Positions 6,135-12,974 of a stretch of DNA of 12,974 bases are shown piece after piece (position 1 is the stretch's first letter; each line of letters begins with the position of its first letter). The DNA is taken from assembly GCA_963977185.1 (NCBI GenBank), contig CAXBNV010000039.1, positions 1 to 12,974 of the forward strand. Reading direction: 5' to 3'. Under the pieces are notes generated by a model, which ran no database searches, was not told the origin of the DNA, and saw only the letters and a program-made list of their open reading frames with translations. The stretch comes from CAXBNV01 sp963977185 (GTDB taxonomy: Bacteria; Pseudomonadota; Gammaproteobacteria; JAGOUU01). A program made the translations under genes and the position numbers.

Positions 6135-8111
6135 TTATTCCATTGCTATTAACTTATCACCTGCAGCAACTATATCACCTTCTTTAAAAAAAACACTCCT
6201 AATAATTCCAAATTGATTTGCTTTTACAGTATGCTCTATTTTCATAGCTTCCAATGTGAGCAAATCTGCACCTTTTTCAATTTTATCTCCAATTACAACT
6301 TTTACTGATATTACTGTGCCTGGCATAGGAGATATTACAACACCAGTTGATTCAATATCATCATTAATTGTACTATTTTGCTGTAAATAATTAAAAATAT
6401 GTTGCTTAGAATTATTAAAAATATAAATGCCATTCTTATGATGAACCGCTATTGCTTTATAAAGATGATTGTTAATAATAATATGTATTTTATGATCAAC
6501 AAATTTAACTAATTCTATTTTATAATTTTCACTTTCAAAAATAACTTGTCCATTATTTAAATAGCCTTGATAAACATCATTTTCGTATTCAAAACAAAAT
6601 TCAAATGGATCATTATAATTTAATCTAAATCTATCAATACTGTTCCATACTGACTTATATTTATTATTATATTTTATTAGATATTCGTAATATATTGCTA
6701 TTATTAAAGAAATTTTAGTATTTTGATTAAATGCTTTATTCTTGGTGATTTTATTAATATTAGAATCTATAAAGCTTGTGTCAATAACATTATTTTTGAA
6801 ATTTTCATTATTAATAATATTATTTAAAAACTCAACATTATTTTTAACACCTAATATATTCGTAGAACCTAACGCTTGATTTAATTTATTAATAGCTTCT
6901 TTTCTTGTTTCACCAAAAGTTATAATTTTAGCCAGCATTGGATCATAATACATAGAGATATCATCATGTAATTTAATACCTGAATCGATTCTAATTTTTG
7001 CATTATTATTAAAACTAGAATAGTTATCAGGAAGATTTAAATAATCTATTTTTCCAATTGATGGCATAAAATTATTATCAATATCTTCTGCATAAATCCT
7101 AGCTTCAATAGCATGGCCTTTAATTTTAATATTTGCCTGATTTATATTTAATTGATCACCAGAAGCTATTTGTAATTGTAATTTGACTAAATCTAAACCT
7201 GTTATCATTTCTGTTATAGGATGCTCTACTTGTAATCTAGTATTCATCTCCATAAAATAAAAATTATTATCTTTATCCAATAGAAACTCAACTGTTCCAG
7301 CATTAATATAATTAACAACTCGACCAATTTCAACAGCACTTAAACCTATTTTTTCCCTTAAATTATCATCAAATAATTCAAAAGGAGCTTCTTCTATTAC
7401 TTTTTGATGACGTCTTTGTATAGAGCAATCTCTTTCATATAAATACACACCATTTCCATATTTATCAAACAAAATCTGTACTTCAATATGTCTTGGTGAG
7501 ATTATATATTTTTCTAAAATAACGACATCATTATCAAAACTTGCTTTAGCTTCTCTTTTAGCAGCATTTAAATCTTTGATAAAATTTAACTGAGAGTCAC
7601 AAAGACGCATGCCTTTGCCTCCCCCGCCACTTGAAGCTTTAATTAAAACTGGATAGCCTATGTTATTAGCTTCTTTTAATAAATAGTTTGGATCTTGATT
7701 ATTTCCTGAATAACCAGGAATAACTGGAATATTATGTTCTTTAAGTAAATTTTTAGACTCAAGTTTTTGCCCCATAATCTTAATAGCTGTTGCATTAGGG
7801 CCTATAAATTCTATATTATTTTTTAAACAAATTTCAGCAAAAAGATAGTTTTCAGATAAAAAACCATATCCTGGATGTATGGCCTCTACTTTTGCATCTT
7901 TAGCAATATTTAGAATTTTATCTATATTTAGATAACTTGTCTGCGAGTTAAATCCACCTAAACCATAAGCTTCATCAGCCATATCAACATGCTTAGAATT
8001 TACATCTGGCTCTGAATATACCGCAACTGACTTAATACCTAACTGTTTTAAGCTAGAAATAATTCTACAAGCTATTTCACCTCTATTTGCAACTAATACT
8101 TTAGTAAACAT
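6135..8111 (-). CDS. liuD: 3-Methylcrotonyl-CoA carboxylase, biotin-containing alpha subunit
   Basis: The biotin carboxylase half of the enzyme that converts 3-methylcrotonyl-CoA to 3-methylglutaconyl-CoA. It has 658 residues. Residues 1 to about 450 are the biotin carboxylase: MFTKVLVANRGEIACRI at the start, the ATP-grasp glycine loop KASSGGGGKGM (158-168), ERDCSIQRRHQKVIEE (226-241) and MEMNTRLQVEHPITE (287-301). A poorly conserved Asn/Ile-rich linker domain spans about 460-580. The C-terminal carrier domain starts at SPMPGT (594) and has biotinyl-lysine K624 in LEAMKIEHT. The AMKxEH form, and the adjacency to HMG-CoA lyase, favour methylcrotonyl-CoA over propionyl-CoA or acetyl-CoA carboxylase. 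The partner carboxyltransferase subunit is not in the window. There is no clear ribosome-binding site. It is the first gene of the minus-strand block. Also called mccA. Confidence 0.88.
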   Translation of the reverse strand: MFTKVLVANRGEIACRIISSLKQLGIKSVAVYSEPDVNSKHVDMADEAYGLGGFNSQTSYLNIDKILNIAKDAKVEAIHPGYGFLSENYLFAEICLKNNIEFIGPNATAIKIMGQKLESKNLLKEHNIPVIPGYSGNNQDPNYLLKEANNIGYPVLIKASSGGGGKGMRLCDSQLNFIKDLNAAKREAKASFDNDVVILEKYIISPRHIEVQILFDKYGNGVYLYERDCSIQRRHQKVIEEAPFELFDDNLREKIGLSAVEIGRVVNYINAGTVEFLLDKDNNFYFMEMNTRLQVEHPITEMITGLDLVKLQLQIASGDQLNINQANIKIKGHAIEARIYAEDIDNNFMPSIGKIDYLNLPDNYSSFNNNAKIRIDSGIKLHDDISMYYDPMLAKIITFGETRKEAINKLNQALGSTNILGVKNNVEFLNNIINNENFKNNVIDTSFIDSNINKITKNKAFNQNTKISLIIAIYYEYLIKYNNKYKSVWNSIDRFRLNYNDPFEFCFEYENDVYQGYLNNGQVIFESENYKIELVKFVDHKIHIIINNHLYKAIAVHHKNGIYIFNNSKQHIFNYLQQNSTINDDIESTGVVISPMPGTVISVKVVIGDKIEKGADLLTLEAMKIEHTVKANQFGIIRSVFFKEGDIVAAGDKLIAME

Positions 8112-8210
8112 ATTTTTTAGATTTTCTTTTATTTATGATCTATTAATTTTCGCATTTTAATTTAGAAGCTTCAAATTAATTAATACTGATAAATGTAAAT
8201 AACAAATGAT

Positions 8211-8238
8211 GAATAAAAAGATAGCTCCTCCATGAGCT
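8211..8238 (-). terminator. Possible weak intrinsic terminator after the transporter gene
   Basis: On the minus strand AGCTC (8238-8234) and GAGCT (8227-8223) pair across a 6-nt loop, and a T-rich stretch CTTTTT (8220-8215) begins 2 nt after the stem. The stem has only five pairs, three of them G-C. It lies 10 nt past the transporter stop codon. The remaining ~100 bases before the liuD start are AT-rich with no promoter I can defend, although one would be expected here. Confidence 0.42.
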
Positions 8239-8247
8239 TTATATAAC

Positions 8248-9477
8248 TTAAGAAAAAATCAAATTAACTACTTCACAAACTACAACTATAATTCCTAATA
8301 CAATAGAAAGATTAATTAAGAAATCAGACTTTAATTCTTTGTAATATAAATATTTAATATTTGGCATACTGAATTTTTTTACTTTTATGAGTAAAAAAGC
8401 AGGAAGAAAAATAGCAATTACTACTAAAATCATGCCAGCAAAACCTAATACTGCAATAAAAGTCTTTGGAATTAATACCACAACTAAATATGCAGGCAAA
8501 ACAGTAATTAAACTAGAAACAAGTTTATTAATCCATGAACCATAATCATATTTAGAAAAATGATCCTCAAAATGATTAAAAAAAGAATCATAAAGACCAA
8601 TACCAACACCAATTAAAGATGTAACAATTGCAAAACAAGATAGAACCCAGACAACATGATCTAGATATGGCATTTGTGCAATATTGCTCAACTTTTCAAC
8701 TAATTCGCCAACTGTTATTGAACCACTTATCATTGCATTATAAAAAAGAATATCTTGCTTATAAAGAATACTTAAAATACTAATAGCCCAAATCATATAA
8801 ACTATCGCAGGAATTAAACTTCCATAAAAAAAAGCTTTTTTAAGAATTCTTTTATCTTTATTACAATAATTAGCTAACGTATGAAAAATAACTTGAAATC
8901 CAAAGGATGTAAAAACTATTGGAATCACTTCGCTAAATGCCAATGGGTTAAGCACTTCTGGTCCAAATAAAGGTAAAGATGATTTATCTATATTTAAAAA
9001 CAAACTGGCAATCAAAATTAAAAAAATGACCAATAATGTTATAAATAAAAATCTATTAAATATATCTAAAATTTTTAAAGGCAGGCATAATACCAAAAAA
9101 ATACCTAATGCTATAAGTGTTATTAAAGTCTGTATTGATAAACCCATATCAAATAACTTGTCAAACACAGATGCAAGACCTGAAATATATACTGCTAAAA
9201 GAGCATAAGACAATAGTTTAAGGCTTACAACGCCAATTACCTCTGCTGTAAATCCAGAAAAAATCCTTCCAAGAGAGCCTAATGATAACCCTCTTCCTGC
9301 TTGTAAATTAAGCTCTATACTAAATAAAGCTGTATAATACATGAGTAACCAAGTTATTAGCATTAAAAAAAAACTAGGAAGAATCCCAATTTTACCAAGT
9401 ACCAAAGGCAGCGCCATCATACCACTTCCAATACAAGTACCAGCTACTAGAAAAGCAGCCCCAATTGTTTTTTTCAT
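8248..9477 (-). CDS. tyrP: Aromatic amino acid permease, HAAAP family (TyrP/Mtr-like)
   Basis: An inner-membrane, probably proton-coupled, symporter for tyrosine or tryptophan. It has 409 residues with about 11 hydrophobic segments, as is usual for the family. The N-terminal signature GAAFLVAGTCIGSGMMALPL (6-25) is the substrate-site glycine motif of the HAAAP group. FTSFGFQVIFHTLANY (189-204) and GVGIGLYDSFF (290-300) match TyrP-type proteins. The exact substrate cannot be read from the sequence; tyrosine is the family default. There is no Shine-Dalgarno sequence before the ATG at 9477. The gene lies 77 nt after rluD on the same strand and is followed by a weak terminator-like hairpin, so it is probably not part of the leucine block. 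Confidence 0.88.
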   Translation of the reverse strand: MKKTIGAAFLVAGTCIGSGMMALPLVLGKIGILPSFFLMLITWLLMYYTALFSIELNLQAGRGLSLGSLGRIFSGFTAEVIGVVSLKLLSYALLAVYISGLASVFDKLFDMGLSIQTLITLIALGIFLVLCLPLKILDIFNRFLFITLLVIFLILIASLFLNIDKSSLPLFGPEVLNPLAFSEVIPIVFTSFGFQVIFHTLANYCNKDKRILKKAFFYGSLIPAIVYMIWAISILSILYKQDILFYNAMISGSITVGELVEKLSNIAQMPYLDHVVWVLSCFAIVTSLIGVGIGLYDSFFNHFEDHFSKYDYGSWINKLVSSLITVLPAYLVVVLIPKTFIAVLGFAGMILVVIAIFLPAFLLIKVKKFSMPNIKYLYYKELKSDFLINLSIVLGIIVVVCEVVNLIFS

Positions 9478-9554
9478 GTCTTAATTTTTTAAAAATATTG
9501 TTGATTATTAAAACATTAGCATATCTACAAAATAAAGAATATAGATATTAATTA

Positions 9555-10511
9555 TTAAATTATATCTGCAAGTAAGCTTTGCATGTCATCAGCTATTGGT
9601 GCTTCAAATGACATGGTTTTATTCAAACTAGGATGCTCTAATTCTAATTTAAAAGCATGTAAAGCTTGTCTTTTAAAACTTAATAATTCTGATTTTTGTG
9701 ATTCAGTGTATAAACTTAAACTAACGTTATATCTTGTACCATATAAACTATCGCCAACAATTCCATGATTTATAGAATCCATATGAACTCTAATTTGATG
9801 AGTACGCCCTGTTTCTAAACTTAGTTTTAACAAAGTATGATTCTTGAAATATGTTTCGACTTTATAATGTGTAATCGCTTCTTTTCCTGATTCAACTACT
9901 GTCATTTTTACTCTATTTCTAGGATGTCTTGCTATATCTTCATTGACAACTCCTTCTCTAATAATAACTATACCTTTCACTAAAGCTAAATATTGTCTTT
10001 TCACAGATCTAGATTCTAACTGTTTAATTAAACTAGAATGCGCTTTAATACTTCTTGCTATAACTAATAAGCCACTAGTATCTTTATCTAATCGATGCAC
10101 AATTCCTGCTCTTGGTAACTTCTCAAGTTCTGGATATTTATATAATAAATGATTAGCTAAAGTAGCATGTGTATTACCTGCTCCTGGATGAACAACTAAA
10201 CCTATTGGTTTATTAACTACTATAATATCACCATCTTCATATATAATTTGTAAATCATGATCGTTAGTTATATCTTCAGGAGTCCAATTATTAGTATTTT
10301 CAAGCTCTTCTAAATTTATTTCAAGCTCAACTGTTTCACCGCCAGCTACTTTTAAATTTGCTTTGCTTAATACTTTATTATCAACTTTAATTTTACCCTC
10401 AAGAAGCCATTTTTTAAGAATTGATCTAGAAAAATCTGGATATAATTCAGCTAATACTTGATCTATTCTCTTGTTTTTATAACTATCTGAAATTATTGAT
10501 ATGTTGCTCAT
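9555..10511 (-). CDS. rluD: 23S rRNA pseudouridine synthase RluD
   Basis: Makes pseudouridines in helix 69 of 23S rRNA (positions 1911, 1915 and 1917 in E. coli). It has 318 residues from the ATG at 10511 (E. coli RluD has 326). An S4-like RNA-binding domain covers about residues 14-60 (RIDQVLAELYPDFSRSILKKWL). The catalytic aspartate is D142 in AGIVHRLDKDTSGLLV. Other family motifs are NKPIGLVVHPGAGN (100-113), KRQYLALVKG (171-180) and ETGRTHQIRVHM (233-244). The frame stays open upstream to 10637, but those 42 residues match nothing in the family and would cover the divergent control region, so I start at MSNISIISD. This start lacks a clear ribosome-binding site. The divergent rluD/bamD arrangement is common in Gammaproteobacteria and supports both calls. 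Confidence 0.93.
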   Translation of the reverse strand: MSNISIISDSYKNKRIDQVLAELYPDFSRSILKKWLLEGKIKVDNKVLSKANLKVAGGETVELEINLEELENTNNWTPEDITNDHDLQIIYEDGDIIVVNKPIGLVVHPGAGNTHATLANHLLYKYPELEKLPRAGIVHRLDKDTSGLLVIARSIKAHSSLIKQLESRSVKRQYLALVKGIVIIREGVVNEDIARHPRNRVKMTVVESGKEAITHYKVETYFKNHTLLKLSLETGRTHQIRVHMDSINHGIVGDSLYGTRYNVSLSLYTESQKSELLSFKRQALHAFKLELEHPSLNKTMSFEAPIADDMQSLLADII

Positions 10512-10559
10512 TATTATAAATATTTTATATGGTTGTAATTTAATTTGATTTCTAATAAT

Positions 10560-10588
10560 TTTAAATACATTGCAATTAATGTTAAAAT
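10560..10588 (+). promoter_or_regulatory. Weak candidate promoter for bamD in the divergent rluD/bamD region
   Basis: TTTAAA (10560-10565) and TAAAAT (10583-10588) are 17 nt apart on the plus strand, which would start transcription near 10595 and leave a leader of about 46 nt. The match is modest and the whole 129-bp divergent region is AT-rich, so this could be chance. I see no convincing promoter for rluD here. Confidence 0.25.
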
Positions 10589-10640
10589 ATCGCAAGCTAA
10601 ATTTTAATATTGTAACAACTAATAGGAAGGCAAACAACTA

Positions 10641-11438
10641 ATGCGCGGTATTTTCAAACTTTTTGTCTATTTTTTATTCGTTTTTTTAATTTCATGTTCC
10701 CAAATGCAAGAAAAAATTCAAAAAATTAATCCATTTAGTGATAAAGATGTTATCGAGACAGATCCTTATGCAAACATTAGTGACAAAGAAATATACACAA
10801 CTGGCACAAATGCGCTTAAAAACAATGATTATAAAATAGCTGTAACAAATTATGAAGCTCTTGAAAGTCATTTCCCATTTAGCCAATATACAACAAAAGC
10901 TCAACTAGAATCAATTTATGCATACTTTATGAATGAAGATTATGATTCAGCATACGAACAAGCAAATCAATATGTTCAGTTACATCCTGACAGCAAATAT
11001 TTAGATTATGTATTTTATATGAAAGGTCATATAAAATCTAATAGATACAATAGTTTATTACATAATTTATTCAAAACTGATCCTGCTGCTCGTGATGTTA
11101 CTAATTTAAAGACAGCTTTTCATGATTATCAAAAATTATTAAATAGATTCCCTAATAGCAAATATTCTAAAACAGCAAAAGCAGAGCTGGTTAAAATTAA
11201 AAATCTCTTAGCAAGACATGAATTATATGTAGCTGAATTTTATATAGACAGAAAAGCTTATGTTGCAGCTGCAAATAGAGCACAATATGTCATAGCTAAC
11301 TTTCAAGGCACTCCTGAATCATATAAAGCTTTAAAGTTATTAAATAACATGTATAAAAAACTAGAAATTCCCGATCTAATTCAAGAAACTAATACTATAA
11401 TTAGTTTAAATAAGGATGAATATAATAAATATAATTAA
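10641..11438 (+). CDS. bamD: Outer membrane assembly lipoprotein BamD
   Basis: The essential lipoprotein of the BAM complex that inserts beta-barrel proteins into the outer membrane. It has 265 residues, close to the usual ~245. The signal peptide ends in the lipobox LISC with the lipidated C19. TPR-type helical repeats follow, from about residue 48: YTTGTNALKNNDYKIAVTNYEALESHFP, then the block with EDYDSAYEQANQYVQLHP (95-115). DPAARDVTNLKTAFHDYQKLLNRFPNSKYS (about 146-175) and RHELYVAEFYIDRKAYVAAANRAQYVI (about 192-218) are typical of the family. GGAAGG lies 10 nt before the ATG, a slightly long spacing. It is divergent from rluD and 13 nt upstream of the TraI-like gene, with which it may be co-transcribed. 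Confidence 0.95.
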   Translation: MRGIFKLFVYFLFVFLISCSQMQEKIQKINPFSDKDVIETDPYANISDKEIYTTGTNALKNNDYKIAVTNYEALESHFPFSQYTTKAQLESIYAYFMNEDYDSAYEQANQYVQLHPDSKYLDYVFYMKGHIKSNRYNSLLHNLFKTDPAARDVTNLKTAFHDYQKLLNRFPNSKYSKTAKAELVKIKNLLARHELYVAEFYIDRKAYVAAANRAQYVIANFQGTPESYKALKLLNNMYKKLEIPDLIQETNTIISLNKDEYNKYN

Positions 11439-11451
11439 ATAAAACTATGAT

Positions 11452-12894
11452 ATGAGCAAGTTATACTCTTTTATTCCATATAATATTGATTCAGATAAAC
11501 CTAGCTCTAATATAAAAAGTTCTATTGATAATAAAAATAATAATCAAAATAACAATAAGAATGATGGTAATGATAATGGAAGTAAAAAAAATAACAAATT
11601 AACACCAATTCTTGATGCTGAAGAATTATTACAAGATCCAATTTTACAAGAGATTCTTAAAGACATTAAACAATTAAGTAACACTCCAGAAAAGGCTTTT
11701 GACAAGCTTTATCTTCCTGTTATTAATAATTATGTTGAATTTGTACAATCCCTACCTAATTTAAGACACCCACAATTTAAAGTATCTAAAGGCCAGCTTG
11801 TCTTAGGATTAATAAGATCTTTATACGCATTAGAAAAACTAGATGATTATCCTATTCCTTTAAATTTAGATAATATCAATGATAATGACCCTAATCATAC
11901 GATAGAAAAATTTGCAGCTAAATGGCATTATGCTGTTTTTACAGCAGGATTATTATGCGGTGTTGGGTTTATTGTCAAAAATCCTACTGTGCAACTATGC
12001 AATGAAAAAAGTGATATTTTAGAACAATGGGATGCTCTTGTTAATTCCATGCTTCATACTAATGAAAATGCAACTCATTACTTTTATGAAGAACAAAAAG
12101 ATGAAAATAAATTACTTGGTCGTAAATTAACGTTACTTATTGCTAATAAATTAATTCCTGCACATAACTATAATTGGTTATTAAGTGAACCTGATATTTT
12201 TGTAGAATGGTCTGCCATGCTTGAACATGAAGAAGCAGGCAGCGGGACTTTATATAGCATAATAAAAAAAGCCAGCCGAGAGCTTCAGCAAGACTTTTTA
12301 GGCTCAAGTTTGCCAACACAGCTCCTTGAGTTAAATCTTCCTATGCAAATTCATTTGCAAAAAAAACAAGAATATTCAGAGAATTCTTTCTGGAAAGGAG
12401 TTGAGTATTCTTTAAGAAAGCATCGAGATAATCATCTTGAGCGCAGTAGTAAAAACGCAAAATTATTTATAACCTGGCTTAAATCAGAATTAAAATCGAA
12501 AAATGTATCCTATAATAAAAAAGATTCTTTAGTTCATATTTCAAAAGATGGGGTATTCTTATTACATCCGAATATTTTTCTTAAATTTAAAAGTGCATAT
12601 AAAGCCAATACAGCTGATGCTATTACTTTATTTAAAGATTTCAATTATATGGGATTTTCTAAACTTAGTGGTCAAGACTATGTATTTGAAAAATATTTTG
12701 GTTATCTGAATAATCCACAAATAAAACGTGGTGTGATTTTAAAAAAAGATGATTTAATTTTTGATAAAGTTCCTGAGCCACATCCTGATGACTCAAACGA
12801 TCCTGCTATTACTAACCACAATAGGATTTATCCGAAACTTAAAGATGAAGAAGTTAAACCTTCTTTTAATCCTAAAAACAAAAAAGATCATTAA
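11452..12894 (+). CDS. TraI_2/MobH-like protein with degenerate HD domain
   Basis: A 480-residue protein resembling the TraI_2 family, the HD-domain relaxase-associated proteins of mobile elements. Residues 27-48 form an Asn/Lys-rich low-complexity linker. Residues about 56-101 (EELLQDPILQEILKDIKQL, then LYLPVINNYVEFVQSLP) match the family's N-terminal part. The family's histidine cluster and GGLLxH motif are replaced by LRHPQFKVSKGQLVLGL. The expected ALLHDxGK is replaced by AGLLCGVGF (165-173), so the HD pair has become C169-G170. Residues about 335-417 resemble the TraI C-terminal domain: LFITWLKSEL, VHISKDGVFLLHPNIF, and LFKDFNYMGFSKLSGQDYVFEKYFGY. The proline-rich tail is probably disordered. 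No signal peptide and no ribosome-binding site are visible. It lies 13 nt after bamD. It is probably a non-catalytic, possibly domesticated protein; function unknown. Confidence 0.7.
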   Translation: MSKLYSFIPYNIDSDKPSSNIKSSIDNKNNNQNNNKNDGNDNGSKKNNKLTPILDAEELLQDPILQEILKDIKQLSNTPEKAFDKLYLPVINNYVEFVQSLPNLRHPQFKVSKGQLVLGLIRSLYALEKLDDYPIPLNLDNINDNDPNHTIEKFAAKWHYAVFTAGLLCGVGFIVKNPTVQLCNEKSDILEQWDALVNSMLHTNENATHYFYEEQKDENKLLGRKLTLLIANKLIPAHNYNWLLSEPDIFVEWSAMLEHEEAGSGTLYSIIKKASRELQQDFLGSSLPTQLLELNLPMQIHLQKKQEYSENSFWKGVEYSLRKHRDNHLERSSKNAKLFITWLKSELKSKNVSYNKKDSLVHISKDGVFLLHPNIFLKFKSAYKANTADAITLFKDFNYMGFSKLSGQDYVFEKYFGYLNNPQIKRGVILKKDDLIFDKVPEPHPDDSNDPAITNHNRIYPKLKDEEVKPSFNPKNKKDH

Positions 12895-12921
12895 AACAAT
12901 CATGTGCTAAATAATTTTTAT

Positions 12922-12974
12922 TGTCAATGGCAGACTAAATTCCATACCTAGCGCCAGAGAAAATTCCATAGCGT
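12922..12974. mobile_element. Possible insertion-sequence end (IS21/IS481-like), continuing beyond the window
   Basis: From TGT at 12922 the base composition changes: 23 of 53 bases are G or C, far above the surrounding DNA. Two repeat units, 12929-12946 (GGCAGACTAAATTCCATA) and 12953-12970 (GCCAGAGAAAATTCCATA), agree at 15 of 18 positions with a 24-bp period. A TG(T) terminus followed by multiple subterminal repeats is typical of IS21-type elements and TGT ends are seen in IS481-type ones. No transposase or second end is in the window, so this remains tentative. Confidence 0.4.

Noticed and set aside
6135..8111. Assignment of the biotin protein as propionyl-CoA carboxylase, pyruvate carboxylase or AccC.
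   Set aside because: AccC lacks the fused biotin domain, pyruvate carboxylase is much longer with a carboxyltransferase domain, and the AMKIEH biotin motif plus the HMG-CoA lyase neighbour fit methylcrotonyl-CoA carboxylase best.
10567..10607. Short dyads in the rluD/bamD region (ACATT...AATGT and TTAAAAT...ATTTTAA) as operators.
   Set aside because: Arms of 5-7 nearly pure A/T bases are expected by chance in DNA this AT-rich.
10512..10637. A 42-residue upstream extension of the rluD frame.
   Set aside because: The added residues have no family similarity, and the extension would occupy almost the whole divergent rluD/bamD control region. The RluD family begins near MSNISIISD at 10511.
12907..12974. 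A minus-strand open frame entering from the right edge and ending at TAG 12909-12907, with two similar 8-residue units (MEFSLALG, MEFSLPLT).
   Set aside because: Only 21 codons are visible, and the repeat in the protein is just the translation of the 24-bp DNA repeat. An insertion-sequence end explains it better, though a coding 3' end cannot be ruled out.

Overview
The window is strongly AT-rich chromosomal DNA. It looks like a Gammaproteobacterium with a small, low-GC genome, perhaps Francisella-like or another host-associated lineage. The clues are the divergent rluD/bamD pair, a DsbB with both cysteine pairs, the signal peptidase I type and the HAAAP-family transporter. I cannot place it to genus. 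No rRNA, tRNA, CRISPR array or complete insertion sequence is visible.

Layout. The left edge (1-470, minus) holds most of a dsbB gene that runs off the window. A plus-strand pair follows: a 76-residue two-helix membrane protein (571-801) and hisC (844-1944). The hisC start codon has no Shine-Dalgarno sequence and lies inside a 14-bp perfect dyad that also covers a good -10 box. A convergent minus-strand block (1968-8111) reads, in transcription order, 3-methylcrotonyl-CoA carboxylase biotin subunit, HMG-CoA lyase, acetoacetyl-CoA synthetase, an unknown signal-anchored protein, and lepB. Spacing is 24 nt, a 26-nt overlap, 7 nt and 10 nt, so this is probably one operon. Further right on the minus strand are an aromatic amino acid transporter (8248-9477) and rluD (9555-10511). 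Divergent from rluD are bamD (10641-11438) and, 13 nt later, a 480-residue protein that resembles the TraI_2/MobH relaxase-associated HD-domain family but has lost the HD metal-binding residues. The last ~50 bases (from about 12922) are richer in GC, begin with TGT and carry two copies of an 18-bp repeat. They may be the end of an insertion sequence entering from the right.

How the genes fit together. The catabolic block covers the lower part of leucine degradation: carboxylation of 3-methylcrotonyl-CoA, cleavage of HMG-CoA to acetyl-CoA and acetoacetate, and activation of acetoacetate to acetoacetyl-CoA. The carboxyltransferase (beta) subunit, isovaleryl-CoA dehydrogenase and methylglutaconyl-CoA hydratase are not in the window and would have to lie elsewhere. 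The essential lepB at the end of this catabolic block is unusual. DsbB, LepB and BamD all serve the cell envelope. The least explained items are the catalytically degenerate TraI-like protein next to bamD, the hisC start-site dyad, and the repeated sequence at the right edge.
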